Shown here piece after piece: positions 1-25,103 of a DNA stretch of 64,000 nt (positions within the stretch are counted from its first letter, which is position 1; each line of letters begins with the position of its first letter). Location: contig NC_092576.1 in the NCBI RefSeq assembly GCF_037975245.1, positions 8,529,501-8,593,500 on the forward strand. Direction: 5' to 3'. The position numbers and the translations under genes were made by a program. The notes under the pieces are model-generated. The model did not search any database, was not told the origin of the DNA, and was given only the letters and a program-made list of their open reading frames with translations. The DNA is from Apostichopus japonicus. Lineage: Eukaryota > Echinodermata > Holothuroidea > Aspidochirotida > Stichopodidae.

Positions 1-479
1 AAGTTATTGCTTTTGGAAATAAGGACTGTATGTGAATCTTGAATGCCACGTATAGACACGGTGCCTAAATTGTTACGCTATATCCATAACTTCCACGTTA
101 GCTGTAGCGAGGTGTAAACAAGTTCTCGTTCAGGCCTTAACATTAATAAACACCCATTCATAGACACTTGTGGCAACTGTGTCACCTAGATATTGTTTAG
201 TATTAATACCACTGAGACTAACCGTTATTAAAGTGAATATCTTAAGCAGTATCTACCACGGTATATCTCTCAAACTACTGAGTACATTGAAAGGAATGGT
301 AGCCACATTATCACAAGGGTAAATCCTTTATTGGTTAATGTGATGGGAGAATGATTATTTATAATTAGTTATGATTAGTTATAGCATATTGCGCTTGAGT
401 TAATTGCTTGCCTCGTCTGTAATAAATATATTTTGAGTTATATTATATTTAGATTACGTAACCTCATTTTCCTTTACAG

Positions 480-2167
480 AGGGTCGGTCCAATAGAAGCC
501 CAGATTGCCCTCTACTACATAACATTAATTGGATCAATAATATCTGGGGTGTGCCTGATATTCTGCATTATAACCTTTCTATCTATAAAGTAAGTACCAT
601 TACCGGTATTTATAAAATACATTCATTTTATGTCTTTAAACAATCAACATAAACCACACAATCATAAAAGAGATATAAATGAATATAATAAACTAATATT
701 GATTTGTTCACAAGAAAACAAGAAAATTATTCCTACACATGTCAATATCTAATATATGAATATTTCATAGACTCTTATTCCAGACATTTTACGCTGTTAC
801 AGCGGTTAATTTTTCAAATTGTCACAGTTCGCCTTTGAAGAGGATCCTGTCTCCCTGAAATTTATCTAAGATAGTTGACTGGAATCAGTTTCGTTAAAAA
901 TTGCAAAACCAAAATTAACTTCTTGCAAATACTATTTGCTCTATTTTTATTTTTATTTCAGATCACTTAGATCGAAACAACCGACTCAAATCCATATCAA
1001 CCTTTGTTTATCTCTTTTGGGTTTCTACATTGCTTTCCTGGTTGGTCCTCTCGCTGTAGGGAAGAAACAACGTTGTGCCGCGGTCTCCGCAATCATTCAA
1101 TTCTTCTGTCTGGCTACGTTGGCTTGGATGTCAGCAGAAGCTTTGAATCTTCATTATTTGTTTCTCAAAGGTAGAAATAAAAGGGGCATTCGTTATTTCA
1201 CACCAATTGCGTGCATCGTGGCATATGGTAAGTGTCTGTTTTACTGCCACTTATTGAACTATGACAATGTATGGAAAATCAGTGATACTTTTACATATGT
1301 ACAACACAACACATCAATTATCAATTTTTCCAACATGTGGTTCACCAGTCGTAACGGCTATCCCGGAAAGTTTAGGGGGAAGTTGTTTATATATATAATT
1401 TTTTCTTCATTAGTCTCATAACTCTAACTCTTACTGGAACAAACTGGTTTAATAAGTACCGATGCTTGAAGGGCGAGTACTCATTGTGTGCGGTCAACCA
1501 TTACGAATCATCCATCGACAATGCTTAATGCAGTTCCCGCTGTGTTGTCACATTCACCACATAAACTGAAAGAAGGTTTTTCAATAATAGGATCTCAACT
1601 TCCTACTTTTTTCCGACCTCGTTAATACATGCATTCCCTGCATTAAACGTATGACTGACGTTTAGTATCCTCATATAACTTTAGTAATAGCTACTTTGAA
1701 TCTGTACAAACCTATGCACCGTCGTTAAATTTGTTCAGATAAGACACAAAAAACAGTTTCACGTATTGTAGAAGGTGATAGCTAATTTATGATTTTCGCG
1801 GAAAAAAATAGAATGGAGTGAGTTTGGACCGGGAGTATGTGGAGTGTAGCACTCCGAAACTAATAATAACTACAGTTGCAAATACCTTGTGAATCATGTA
1901 AGCTTAGGATGGCTATACCAACATATCCCATGCTCCAGGGCTTTTTCTATATGTTGTGTTGTCGAGTAAATTTCAATTATACATTCATATCTGTGTGAAT
2001 CGGATTTTGATCAATAAACTCTTATCACGCAGATGAACTATCACTCTTATCACTCCGCTATTTGTGTCATATTTTGGACAGGTTCATCCTTTACATGCGT
2101 GATCCTGGTGGCTTTCCTTGACAATAGAACCGATTATGAAACGGCTAAATAGTAAGTAGTATATCTT

Positions 2168-2202
<35 letters not shown>

Positions 2203-3372
2203 GTATATAAATGTTCATTAATCGCATAAAACACCTTGTTTCAATATTGCAATTCTACCAGAACACATCTGACCGGGACAAAGGCTGATTTACTCGCTCA
2301 TAAACACTATTACAAACGTTTCGGGGTTTTGTTTTCATTGTGGTTTTGTACAGAATTACAAGTTCTTTTATTAATAGAGCCGTAGTTAGGCTCCAAAACA
2401 TCTAAGGATTTACTGAATCTTTTACACAGCAAGCAAATGGAATACAACACATGAAGAACAACAAGAGTTAATTCAACTAATAGTTTAATGATTGACAAAC
2501 AATGCTAGTGCAAAAGTATGTTGCTTTACAGAATTCATTCACTTAGTGTTTGTATGCTCTGAAATAGTAACGTAATATTAAAATGCATCGATTTTTAACA
2601 AGGTAATAGGTAGAGCAAAATAGTACTATGTTTGATATAGCTGCATATCCCATTCTCAAAGTAGAAAACAAAAACATTGCTTGTATGTAAGGTATGTTGT
2701 TGTATGTTGCGTGAAAATGTACGATCAACCTAAACCAATCTTAAATTTGCAGGGAAGTGTATACCTCCGTTACGGAATAACAACTGTGACAATAATTACA
2801 AAAGCTACGAAATACAACGTATGGCACTTGCCTGTTTTCTATGTATTTATGTAAAACCGCATGAATTACGCATTCTGTGTTTCCAAAGCTGTTTCATCCA
2901 TCCTGGGTACGCTCTCTATTTCGGATTCCTGGCAGAGGTCGGTGCGATGTTTGTATTCAATTTGATCATATTCTTGATGGTCATTCGGAAAATCCTCTGT
3001 CGCCCACTGATGGTCAGTAAAGCCAAGGAACATGCAAAGAGGAATGAAATTATCACAAGAATTCGACATGGTGTTCTCTTCTGGTTCGTTCTCGGCCTCT
3101 CGTGGATTTTTGGATTTCTTGCAGCTGTCGACAAATCAAGTCTCATCTTTGACTATCTGTATTGCATATTCATTGCCTTGCAAGGTTTATTGATGTTTCT
3201 GTTGCTCTGTGTAGCAAATCCTGACTTCAGAAACATGTTTTCAAAGCTGAAAAGAAGCGAGAGCACTCGAAGCAACAGCACTGGAACATCTACATTTAAA
3301 AGTCGATCTACTTCTAAATCGATTTCAGAAAGCAACAAGAGTGAGTCTGATATCAAAACTGATAATTTGTAA
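480..3372 (+). CDS. Adhesion GPCR gene A, 7TM part only (5' end outside window)
   Basis: Four spliced exons: 480-589 (phase 0 in, 2 out), 962-1227 (exit phase 1), 2082-2151 (exit phase 2), 2889-3372 (stop TAA). They encode the seven-helix membrane domain of a family B2 (adhesion) GPCR. Exon 1 carries TM1 (RVGPIEAQIALYYITLIGS). Exon 2 carries TM2-TM3 and the start of TM4, with the RCAAVSAIIQFFCL and WMSAEALNL signatures. Exon 3 is the end of TM4 and loop 2. Exon 4 starts with the loop-2 Cys (YCFIHPGYALYFGFLAEVG) and carries TM5, TM6 (LGLSWIFGFLAAV) and TM7 (LQGLLMFLLLC), then a Ser/Thr-rich tail ending in TDNL. The GAIN/GPS exons should lie just before position 1, because the window opens in the intron that in gene B follows the GPS exon. 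All four exons have close partners in gene B. Ligand unknown. Confidence 0.9.
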
Positions 3373-3481
3373 TAATCGTTAATGTATGAAATTTTATGAA
3401 AAAAATCATACTGCAAGAGTACATGTTAAGCACCGCATTCATGAATTGTGTTTTCAACTATTAAAAAGACAATCATATAAA

Positions 3482-4763
3482 AAAAAACGACATTTTCAGC
3501 CTCATGATATCATCCATTTTGTTTTTCCCTGATTTATTTACCAAATACCTAAAAATGTTTAAGAACCATATCTTTGTGATACGATATGCTCTGATGATTT
3601 AGAAAATGTTCAGCACTTTTGCTAAGCAATCAATGCCTGTCAGCAGAAGATATAGCCTATTTGACCTAATGTAAAGACATGTGATTCCCGATTTCCAGAA
3701 TGATACTTTGATTGATGGAATTGCTAATCGTTATCATACGTTGTTACAAGTTATCTAGAATAAACCAGTAATGTACAATCAAGATGTGTCACGTATCACG
3801 TTAAGCAGACCATTTGGCAATGTAACGTTAAGAGATTTACTCTGTTCCTTAAAAGTGAATCACAAATTTTATAAATGTTTTCTTACCGATACTAATTAAA
3901 ACAATATTTTTTTATCCATTTTATAAACTAGATAAAAGATGTTTTAATATGCTTAAAACACAAAAGATAATACTCAGAATGTCATCTTCTTTGACTTATT
4001 ATAAGTGATTCATATTTTCAAGATATATATATATATCAAGATTAGATAATGTAGTAGGATGGTTGATGGTACTGTAATATGACATATATTGTTATACTCT
4101 GTTTATAGGTATCGCCGTAGTCTGGTGGTTTATGGGTTAGTGTCTTCTTTATTGTTCTAACTTGGAGATAAAATCAATCTTTCTTTACTTAGACTAAACA
4201 ATTTCGTGAAGATAGTTGTTGTGTGAGAAACACGAGCAATATGTTGGTCCATATTGATGTCACATAGTACGTTGCATGTACAAGTTGACACAAATTGTTG
4301 ATTAGAATTCAGAAGTGAAATTAAATAAATCAAAGAAAATCAAAGTTGTTCACCTTTTGTTTTGTTTTTACTGCCTTCTTTGGAGTGACATCGTCGATGG
4401 CGAAAATCTGTCTGACCGAAAAAAAAGAAGAGAAAAAGCTTGCAATGATGTCTAAATATGTTATGCGAGCTGGTGGTATGGATTATAAAAATATCCAAAA
4501 CGAGAACCTACTACACACATACACTAAAAAACGTTTGACAAATTATATAAGTCAATGAAATGCCTCTTCCAAATATATTTTTTCGTTGTCGACAATATCA
4601 AATGAGATCATTAAACAATACTTGATTCCCAACTGTTAAGTTCTTATGAAGTGGCTACACCCACCAACTTTTACCATTGACTACAGTACTCAACGTGTTG
4701 TAAATACGTAGCTTTTGGGGTGATTTAGAGGATACAGTCCAACTGGCAGAATAACGAAAAGCA
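3482..4763. other. 3' flank of gene A, near-identical to gene B 3' flank
   Basis: No gene is seen. The stretch aligns to about 18908-19881. Within about 4056-4345 I count only a handful of differences by eye, so it matches better than the introns. Possible poly(A) signals are AATAAA at 3759-3764 (AATAAG in the other copy) and AATAAA at 4324-4329, which is conserved at 19753-19758. It may hold the long 3' UTRs and shared control sequence. Homology stops at about 4763/19881. Confidence 0.6.
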
Positions 4764-4886
4764 AATGGACAGTTAAGTTTCAAGAGGTAAGCTAGTATAA
4801 CTTAAGTGCACCTCTTCATGTGTATATATTACCCTTGTAATATGTACTTGTTTATTGCTTACCTGCATATGGTGTTAACCTCTTAC

Positions 4887-5150
4887 CTCGATGACTGTAA
4901 TGACGAAGTGATAAAATAAATTTTCTTTGCTGTTTTGGAATGATGTCAGCTCCTGCACTTTGCCATACTAGCTGCGTGCTTGATAACTTCTTGTTAAGTG
5001 GGGCTGACTGTGGCCTACGTCTGTTAACTGCCAATGGTGGATGAGGATTCCAAATTGACACACTCTTTGCAGCAGGTAGACCAAGGGTAAAACAATGGCG
5101 CTTAGCTTCAGAAATATCCATATTATTATTGTATGACATTGCCTTAAATA
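4887..5150 (-). CDS. Candidate internal exon of an unidentified minus-strand gene
   Basis: A 264-nt open segment on the minus strand lies between a strong acceptor (pyrimidine run then TTTTTCAG, just above 5150) and a strong donor (GTAAGA at 4886-4881). Its length is a multiple of three and it reads in phase 1-1, as an internal exon would. It contains ATG at 5139. The peptide is basic and proline-rich (WNPHPPLAVNRRRPQSAP, then KQQRKFILSLRHYSHR) and resembles cytoskeletal or ciliary proteins in composition only; I do not recognise it. A second donor (GTAAGC, about 4862) would lengthen it slightly. No partner exon was found nearby and the second gene copy lacks it. It could be a fragment left by transposition. 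Confidence 0.35.
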
Positions 5151-6604
5151 CTGAAAAATAGATAATTTATGATGCAATGCCACAATATGGAAGGTAAGTC
5201 GTGGGGTTTAGAAGTCGCTCCATAGAAAGTCACCAAACATCAGATCTTCCTTTCCTCACCATCAAGGTTACAACTTTAAACATTCATGATATTGTGCCCA
5301 GTGAATATCTGTGGCCAGTATTATGTCGCATTTTGCTACCCAAATTGGTCAATTTGCTCCGTAAATGTCGAAATTTATACCCATCATCTTCCGGTTTCGC
5401 TGATTTTTGTGATAAAGAAATCAGCAAATTTCAAATCTGCTATGCAAAATTAAATACCAATTATTCCCAGTGGGTATTTGTCCTTTGGACATACTGCAAC
5501 CTCCAGTGGAATTTAACCTGGCCTGGCCATTCCCTGTATAAATATTAAACAAAGACATTGACAATAGTACAACATTCTTTATGTCTGTGGGGGCAGTAGC
5601 AATGTGACAACGCCTCATTATGAAAATTAATCAGAGACAGAGAGACAAAAGTGATCACACAGAACAAGATGCTTCATATACTCTGTGATATGGTGCAATA
5701 GGGGGGTATATTCTTCTGGGTGCAATATTTTAAGACAACAGTACAGATAGTGGATAAAGGAGTTCATAACTTCAGATACACTTTACATCATTAGGTGTAT
5801 CTGAAATGTATTGATGAAAATATGGCAACATGGTGTAACTTTGTTAGTCAGAGCCTTCACCAACATATTTCATAGTTAGATGGTATGTTCTACCAGAGAA
5901 TAACAACTTCTTTTCATTTGGTTTTAGTGAAAGTCTACAACTAGGGTTTATTATGAAAACACAATATATTACGTATGATTGAAGTAAGGCTTCTTGAACT
6001 AGTTAGCATTACACACGAGATTTAACTTTAAGCGTTACGTTAAGTTAGCAAAACCTAGATTTTCTAATCATTCTAACATATTTATTCATGAGCGGTTAGG
6101 ATTATCTTTAATTACCATGCATATTTTACACAGACGTTGCAATTAAGGTGTACAAGCAATAACAACGGACGATAATCACGCATTTGTGAACTAGAAATTC
6201 CTGTCTGGGGGTTTATTTCCCAAAACGTCCTTATTATCAGTTTTACAAGACCCAGTTTTTCAAAATATAAAGAAGGCATGCAGACAACACAAGCAAGACG
6301 GTGCTGGATACCAGAAAAGCTGGTGCTGGATACAAGTCACGGTTTGTGATTTAATTGTACAAGTTGGAACCATGCCATCGATGAGAATATCGAAAAGTGT
6401 AAACAAGTTTAAAGCTTTCACACGTATTTAGTTACTATCAACACTCTAGAAGAAGTAACATTGTAAATCGTGCTCAGCTTGCCCAATTGTCGTGATGAGA
6501 AAGTGTCCGGGTGACGGGCAGTCTAGTATAACGAATATTAGTTGAACGTTTTTCTGTATGTATCTTCGCAATAGTTTATTCATCAACCTGAAACATATGT
6601 CACT
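5151..6604. other. Spacer upstream of gene B
   Basis: No gene recognised. The open frames here are short and lack domain signals. The 5' UTR and promoter of gene B must lie in the last part. A short out-of-frame upstream ATG at 6597 overlaps the true start by reading a frame that stops about 11 codons later. Confidence 0.4.
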
Positions 6605-18348
<11,744 letters not shown>

Positions 18349-18360
18349 GCACTGCATTCA

Positions 18361-18827
18361 CCCAAGCCGAAAAGGTGTGAGCTTATATTTGTTCTTAACG
18401 TGTAGCATATGATGCATTTATATGGCAGGGTGTTATAACACACTAACACGTGTTATGTTTTGGGAGCATGCGAGAGCAAGATATGTTAAAGATTCAATAC
18501 AGTAAATCGTAGTGGTATTATAGATTAGTAATAAATGAGCCAGCAACACGATTTTGTTTTCCAGCTCGTTTCTATCGGTAAACGCTGTACTGTGTACGAA
18601 GGTAACCATTGAAACTAGGCCTGTGTAGACTCCAATGGACAGTCGTTATCATCACATGCATCTTGTTTACGTGATTATTTTTTTTTTAACACAGGCCGCA
18701 ATAAAATGTGCCTCTAGCATAACACGTGTTATCATGTTATAACACAGATGCATATAAATGCGCAATATATTCAAGTCGAAAACGCTATTATAAGCAACTG
18801 TACAATTCGGTTCGGCTGCTGCATTCA
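18361..18827. mobile_element. Insertion in gene B 3' UTR, 8-bp TGCATTCA direct repeat
   Basis: Relative to gene A, about 459 bp is inserted here between two copies of TGCATTCA (18353-18360 and 18820-18827), consistent with a hAT-like target duplication. The ends carry weak inverted similarity around AGCCGAA. Inside, 18430-18457 and 18718-18745 form 28-bp inverted repeats built on GTGTTATAAC and TAACACGTGTTATG, probably a nested palindromic MITE. No coding capacity. Confidence 0.55.
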
Positions 18828-18907
18828 TAAAAGAAGTATGAATTGTCAGCCTAAGTGTTTTAAACTACTAACAAGACAATTATATAATTTCAATAATAAG
18901 AGGGAAA

Positions 18908-19881
18908 AAAAACAACATTTTCAGCCCTCATGATATCATCCATTTTGTTTTCCGGATTTATTTACCAAATACCTCAAACTGTAAAGGATTCATATTTTTT
19001 TGATACAAGATGCTATGATGATTTAGAAAATGTTCAACACTTTTGCTAAGCAATCAATATCAGTCAGCAGAAGATATAGCCTATTAGGCCTAATGTAAAG
19101 ACATGTGATTCCCGATTTCCAGAATGATACTTTGATTGATGGAATTGCTAATCGTTATCATACGTTGTTACAAGTTATCTAGAATAAGCCAGTAATGTAC
19201 AATCTAGATGTGTCACGTATCACGTGATACAGAACATTTAGCAATGTAACTTTAAGAGATTTACTCTGTTCCTTAAAAGTTAATCACAAATTTTATGATA
19301 TTTTTCTTACTAAAACTAATTAAACAATATTTTGTATCCATTTAGCGGATTCCATTTTTATTTTGTATTAACTAGATAAAAGATGTTTTAATATGTTTAA
19401 AACACAAAAGATAATACTCAGAATGTCATCATCTTTGACTTATTATAAGTGATTCATATTTTAATCAAGATTAGATAATGTAGTAGGATGGTTGATGGTA
19501 CTGTAATATGACATATATTGTTATACTCTGTTTATAGGTATCGCCGTAGTCTGGTGGTTTATGAGTTAGTGTCTTCTTTATTGTTCTAACTTGGAGATAA
19601 AATCAATCTTTCTTTACTTAGACTAAACAATTTCGTGAAGATAGCTGTTGTGTGAGAAACACGAGCAATATGTTGGTCCATATTGATGTCACATAGTAAG
19701 TTGCATGTACAAGTTGACACAAATTGTTGATTAGAATTCAGAAGTGAAATTAAATAAATCAAAGAAAATCAAAGTTGTTCACTTTTTGTTTTGTTTTTAT
19801 TGCCTTCTTTGGAAGTAACATCGTCGATTGAGAGGGTGATTGAGAGGATACAGTCCAACTGGCAGAATAACGAAAAGCAAA
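18908..19881. other. 3' flank of gene B, duplicate of gene A flank
   Basis: Partner of 3482-4763, including the near-identical core (about 19473-19790) and AATAAA at 19753-19758. Copy A has extra sequence at about 4395-4720 that is missing here. No gene seen. Confidence 0.6.
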
Positions 19882-20660
19882 TTTAGTGAGCATGAGGTGT
19901 TCTCTTTTTTTTGGCCAGCAAACTTCGCTCTTTTTGTATGTGACTAAAGTTTCCTATACAAATATAGAGCACTATTGCATCAACTAAATACCGTTTATTT
20001 GCTGATGTTTAATTTACAATGTGGTTTTGCCCCTCAAATCAAACTAATCAGTCCCAATGTCCCCGAAAATATGTGCCATTGGTTCAGTCCTCTTCCTCTG
20101 CACCTATATGACAATGGACCATATTCAATATATAATATTGTTATTAAACAGAATTTCGTAAGTAACCAGCTTTTCAAAGGAAAATAATCTCGTCAACAGG
20201 AAGCCCACATCAGGTTTGCTGTAATTGCCTACCTAACATTGTCCACCCGGAGACCTTTCCGGGATTCGGTGGGGGGGGGGGGGGCACAGTTAACGGTTAG
20301 ACTCTACTTTAGATGATCTTTCTCTTTGGTGTCAATCCTACCCACCCCACCCCCTCCCCAACCAGCGAATTCAAGGTTTCTCCGCCGTAGTCTCCTGTTT
20401 CTTTGTATTGTCTTTTGCTCATTATCTAGCATTGCAACAAAGAACAGGGGCGCTATTCGTAAATAGATACTCACCTTGTATGATAAGCGATACTGAATGT
20501 CAAGTCTGTGATTCCCGAATATTTGCAATAATTTCTTTTTCAACTGTATTGGTCGGACACCTGGCAAGCGCGCAGACGTTAATTGTGCGTATTCAGACAA
20601 CCCGATAGCTGCATATCATTATCGCACTGTAGGTTTGTGATCTCATTTGCATGTTTAGAA
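19882..20660. other. Spacer, nothing recognised
   Basis: Short chance open frames only. A 14-base G run sits at 20271-20284. Confidence 0.4.
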
Positions 20661-20661
20661 G

Positions 20662-20937
20662 CGCCCGTTTTATAATCCTCCTGCCCCATCCTCACTTGCT
20701 CTCCGTTCTTCCCTCTTTCTCGACGATATAACTTCAGAAAATGTCAAGAACAAGGGTGACCGTGTGAAGTGCATTGATATATCACCGTTGTGCAACATTG
20801 AACATGCTAACATCCCGGAAAAGCTGACAAAACCTGCACTTGACTTGGTTTCTATAGCAACTGATTTTCAAATTAGTAATCTAGAAAGGATCGAAAATAA
20901 CAAGTCACCAAACACACGAAGAAAAAATCTTAATTAG
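20662..20937 (+). other. Open frame without Met, coding-like composition
   Basis: About 91 codons are open, ending TAG at 20935-20937. A possible acceptor (TATAACTTCAG, ending 20737) would start an exon reading ENVKNKGDRVKCIDISPL and later IPEKLTKPALDLVSIATDF. There is no start codon in frame. I do not recognise it. It may be a terminal exon or a transposon remnant. Confidence 0.2.
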
Positions 20938-21111
20938 TGAGAACAACCCTTAGACTGTAAAACGGAAATGGGAAAGAAATTAAGTTGGTTCTTGAGGGAG
21001 GCCACCTTTTCTGAATATTTTTTTCGACGGCGAATTGACGCACCTTAAAAGTAAAAAAATTGTGATTTTAATATTCTTAATTCATTTTTTAATGTGTGAA
21101 AGAATGATAGG

Positions 21112-21262
21112 TACTGAGAGAGAGAGAGGTGGAGAGAGGTGGAGAGAGGTGGAGAGAGGTGGAGAGAGGTGGAGAGAGGTGGAGAGAGGTGGAGAGAGGT
21201 GGAGAGAGGTGGAGAGAGGTGGAGAGAGGTGGGCGGAGAGAGAGGGGTGGAGAGAGAAATGA
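21112..21262. repeat. 10-bp satellite GGAGAGAGGT
   Basis: About eleven near-perfect copies of the decamer GGAGAGAGGT from 21121, with imperfect edges. The strand is purine-only apart from T. The open frames across it (WREVERGGER) are artefacts. Confidence 0.95.
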
Positions 21263-21839
21263 TGGACTAATGCGATTCTATTTGGAAAGTAATGCGGTGG
21301 GGATGGTTGAAGTGGAAGGGGTGAGATGGGGGATGGGTGAAGGGGAAGGGGCTATCATCTTAGATCATGATTGGGTTCAATGTTTCATTGCAGCCAATTT
21401 TGTACACTCATAACGTCTAACTTGCTATAAAATAGTTTTGCATACTGAGTTTGTACAATACTTTAGTATATAATTGTATTGATATGTATAAATCATGTAT
21501 AAATCATGCAATCAGCAGGTATTAATTCTATTACATGGCGATAATGATAAATCTGTATAGATATTAGCATGTATCTATACGTTCACCAGTGATACGTTGG
21601 TTGGTAATTGTTTGGCTATGATATGGAAGTGTATATGCACATCATACTTGATATGTGACAATATTGGAACTACATTATGCCGTGTTGTCAATGTGTATAA
21701 GCGTTAGGAAAAGGGTATGTATATGTGTGGGGTAGGGGTGGGCGGAGAGAGGGTGTTGGTGGTTGAAAAATGTTTTGGAGGCTCGGGGGGGGGGGGAGCT
21801 GGGTAGTGCGTGAATGGGAAAGGCAAAGACGTTCTAAGA

Positions 21840-22178
21840 CAGGGTTGTCCAACCTTTTGCAGAGGAGGGCCACATGGAATGATTATGATGAAGGGGGGGG
21901 GGGGCCGCATGAACCCTACGCTCGATTTTTCGATTTTTTTGCCCGAAGCCCAAGGCAACAAAATGTGAGCCCTGCGCGCGGAGCGCACTGATTTATTTTC
22001 CTTCCTGATAAAACAGATGAATAAAGTTCAGACGCCCCCTCCTCCAAGGTTCGAATGATTGATTATATAGCTAAATCTGCTCACTAAAATTTCGCACCGT
22101 AGAGCATCTCTGGTGGGCCGGACGCAACCCTGCGGCGGGCCGGACTTTGGCCCGCGGGCCGTAGGTTGGACAACCCTG
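21840..22178. mobile_element. hAT-type MITE with 8-bp target duplication
   Basis: The ends are perfect 15-bp inverted repeats, CAGGGTTGTCCAACC and its complement, typical of hAT non-autonomous elements. The flanks are identical 8-bp direct repeats TTCTAAGA at 21832-21839 and 22179-22186, the hAT signature. The 339-bp body is GC-rich near the right end (GGGCCGGACTTTGGCCCGCG) and holds a G run near the left end. No transposase frame. Confidence 0.9.
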
Positions 22179-23190
22179 TTCTAAGACATACTCAGCAGCT
22201 GTCTTGATCATATTCTTCCAATTAGACTAAGAAGGATATCTTAAACGGATATATATGTATATTCGCTGCCTGTATTTTTTTTTATATCCTTTGTATTTCA
22301 ATAATATTGGCAAGAAATCAAATTATGGAACATAAAGGGAGACAATTTATAAAACAATATATAGAAAAGAAGAAAAGTTATATTGAAATAAGATAAGAAG
22401 TAAAGGATATAGAACTAAGCAATGTCGTTTTTTTTGTTGCAGGAGTCTCAATAAACCGAGCCGGGTCAATGACTCTAGCTCAGGCAAGATATACCCGACC
22501 AGTATTCGCTAGAATTAATTCGAATCAATCACACTCCGGTGATTCGCTAGCAACTCTCATGCGCTTTGTTCGTGTCCCCCACCTAATTAATCAAATCGCA
22601 AGTTAACGCTATTGCATATATATAACAACGGAGTCCTATAAATTGGACTGACGTCTTCAATGTTGTAATGCTTAATTTATACATTCACTCGAAATCTGAA
22701 GATATACCAACACAGATACGTTACATCAAAGCCATCAAAGCAGAAGCAAAAAAAAAAAATAACCAAAAACAAACCCCTCTCACTGAAGATTCCCTTCCAT
22801 ACACCAACTCTGTCTAGTTTATTTTCTCTAAGGTATAGAGTTTTCGTCATTTTTTTTACCCTTCTTTTTTCTCGCATATCCTCCACTCAACAACATCGTA
22901 TATACAACTGCCCGAAGCTTCCACTTTCCTTTAAAGCTGTTTTTACTTAAAATTCTTTTCACGTAGATCACGGTCTCTTAACTGCCTCTTAGCTACGTCA
23001 AGCTATTTTTAAAGCCATCCCTATGTATTGGATGTACAGCGACTTATTAAATTAAAGCGATATATCGTCAAATAATCTGCATGTTCGTTTTTCAAAGACG
23101 ATCTTCTTAATATTTTTTCTTAACTCACCATAAACAAAGAAAAACGAGGTTTACTTTTCATTATAGACCAAACGTTATACGGATATGAAG
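22179..23190. other. Spacer, nothing recognised
   Basis: AT-rich sequence between the MITE and the GATA array. No exon-like or repeat structure was recognised beyond A/T runs. Confidence 0.4.
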
Positions 23191-23194
23191 TTAT

Positions 23195-24696
<1,502 letters not shown>

Positions 24697-24708
24697 AAAA
24701 AATGTTTT

Positions 24709-24886
24709 TTAATGAATCCAGGCGTGCATCGTGAGTTGGTATGGCGTATACACCCTGTCCCCATTCAATCTCATAAGATCATAGTAGTAGCATGGCCTTA
24801 TAATGTTTTTCACTTCTTCTGGTGAGCTTTCTTCAAGAATTAAAGAGGAGCTGGGTTCAGTGACCTCTACAGTGCTATACATTCCT
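24709..24886 (-). pseudogene. Coding-like minus-strand fragment next to the GATA array
   Basis: The minus frame reads MYSTVEVTEPSSSLILEESS, continues through PCYYYDLMRLNGDRVYTPYQ, and stops at TAA (24711-24709), which overlaps an ATTAAA. It may follow an acceptor (ATTTTACAG) just above 24886. The frame above it (to 25103) ends CIDIVLPGMDPGYF and has a hydrophobic 20-residue stretch. A one-base shift near 24890 would join the two into a membrane protein with a short cytoplasmic tail. So this is either a spliced 3' exon or a frameshifted relic. Not recognised. Confidence 0.25.
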
Positions 24887-25103
24887 CTGTAAAATATCCT
24901 GGGTCCATCCCTGGTAATACAATATCAATACAAGGACTCATGAGAGGACAAAAGTACCCATTACGGAAAGCTTGAAAATACCGTTCTTGTAAGTTTACAA
25001 TTACCTTAAAGCCAAAAACAATTATAAATAAAACTAAAATTAAAGATAGAAATATTTCATTCTGGTAAACTTTGGGAAGATATAAATGATCACCCAAGGG
25101 CAT

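Noticed and set aside
2756-2888. An alternative gene A exon starting at the GCAG near 2750
   Set aside because: Joining the TA left by the previous exon to its first G makes a TAG stop; the acceptor at 2888 gives the expected loop-2 Cys and TM5.
21035-21413. Arg/Glu-rich ORFs (WREVERGGER)
   Set aside because: They are frames across the 10-bp satellite.
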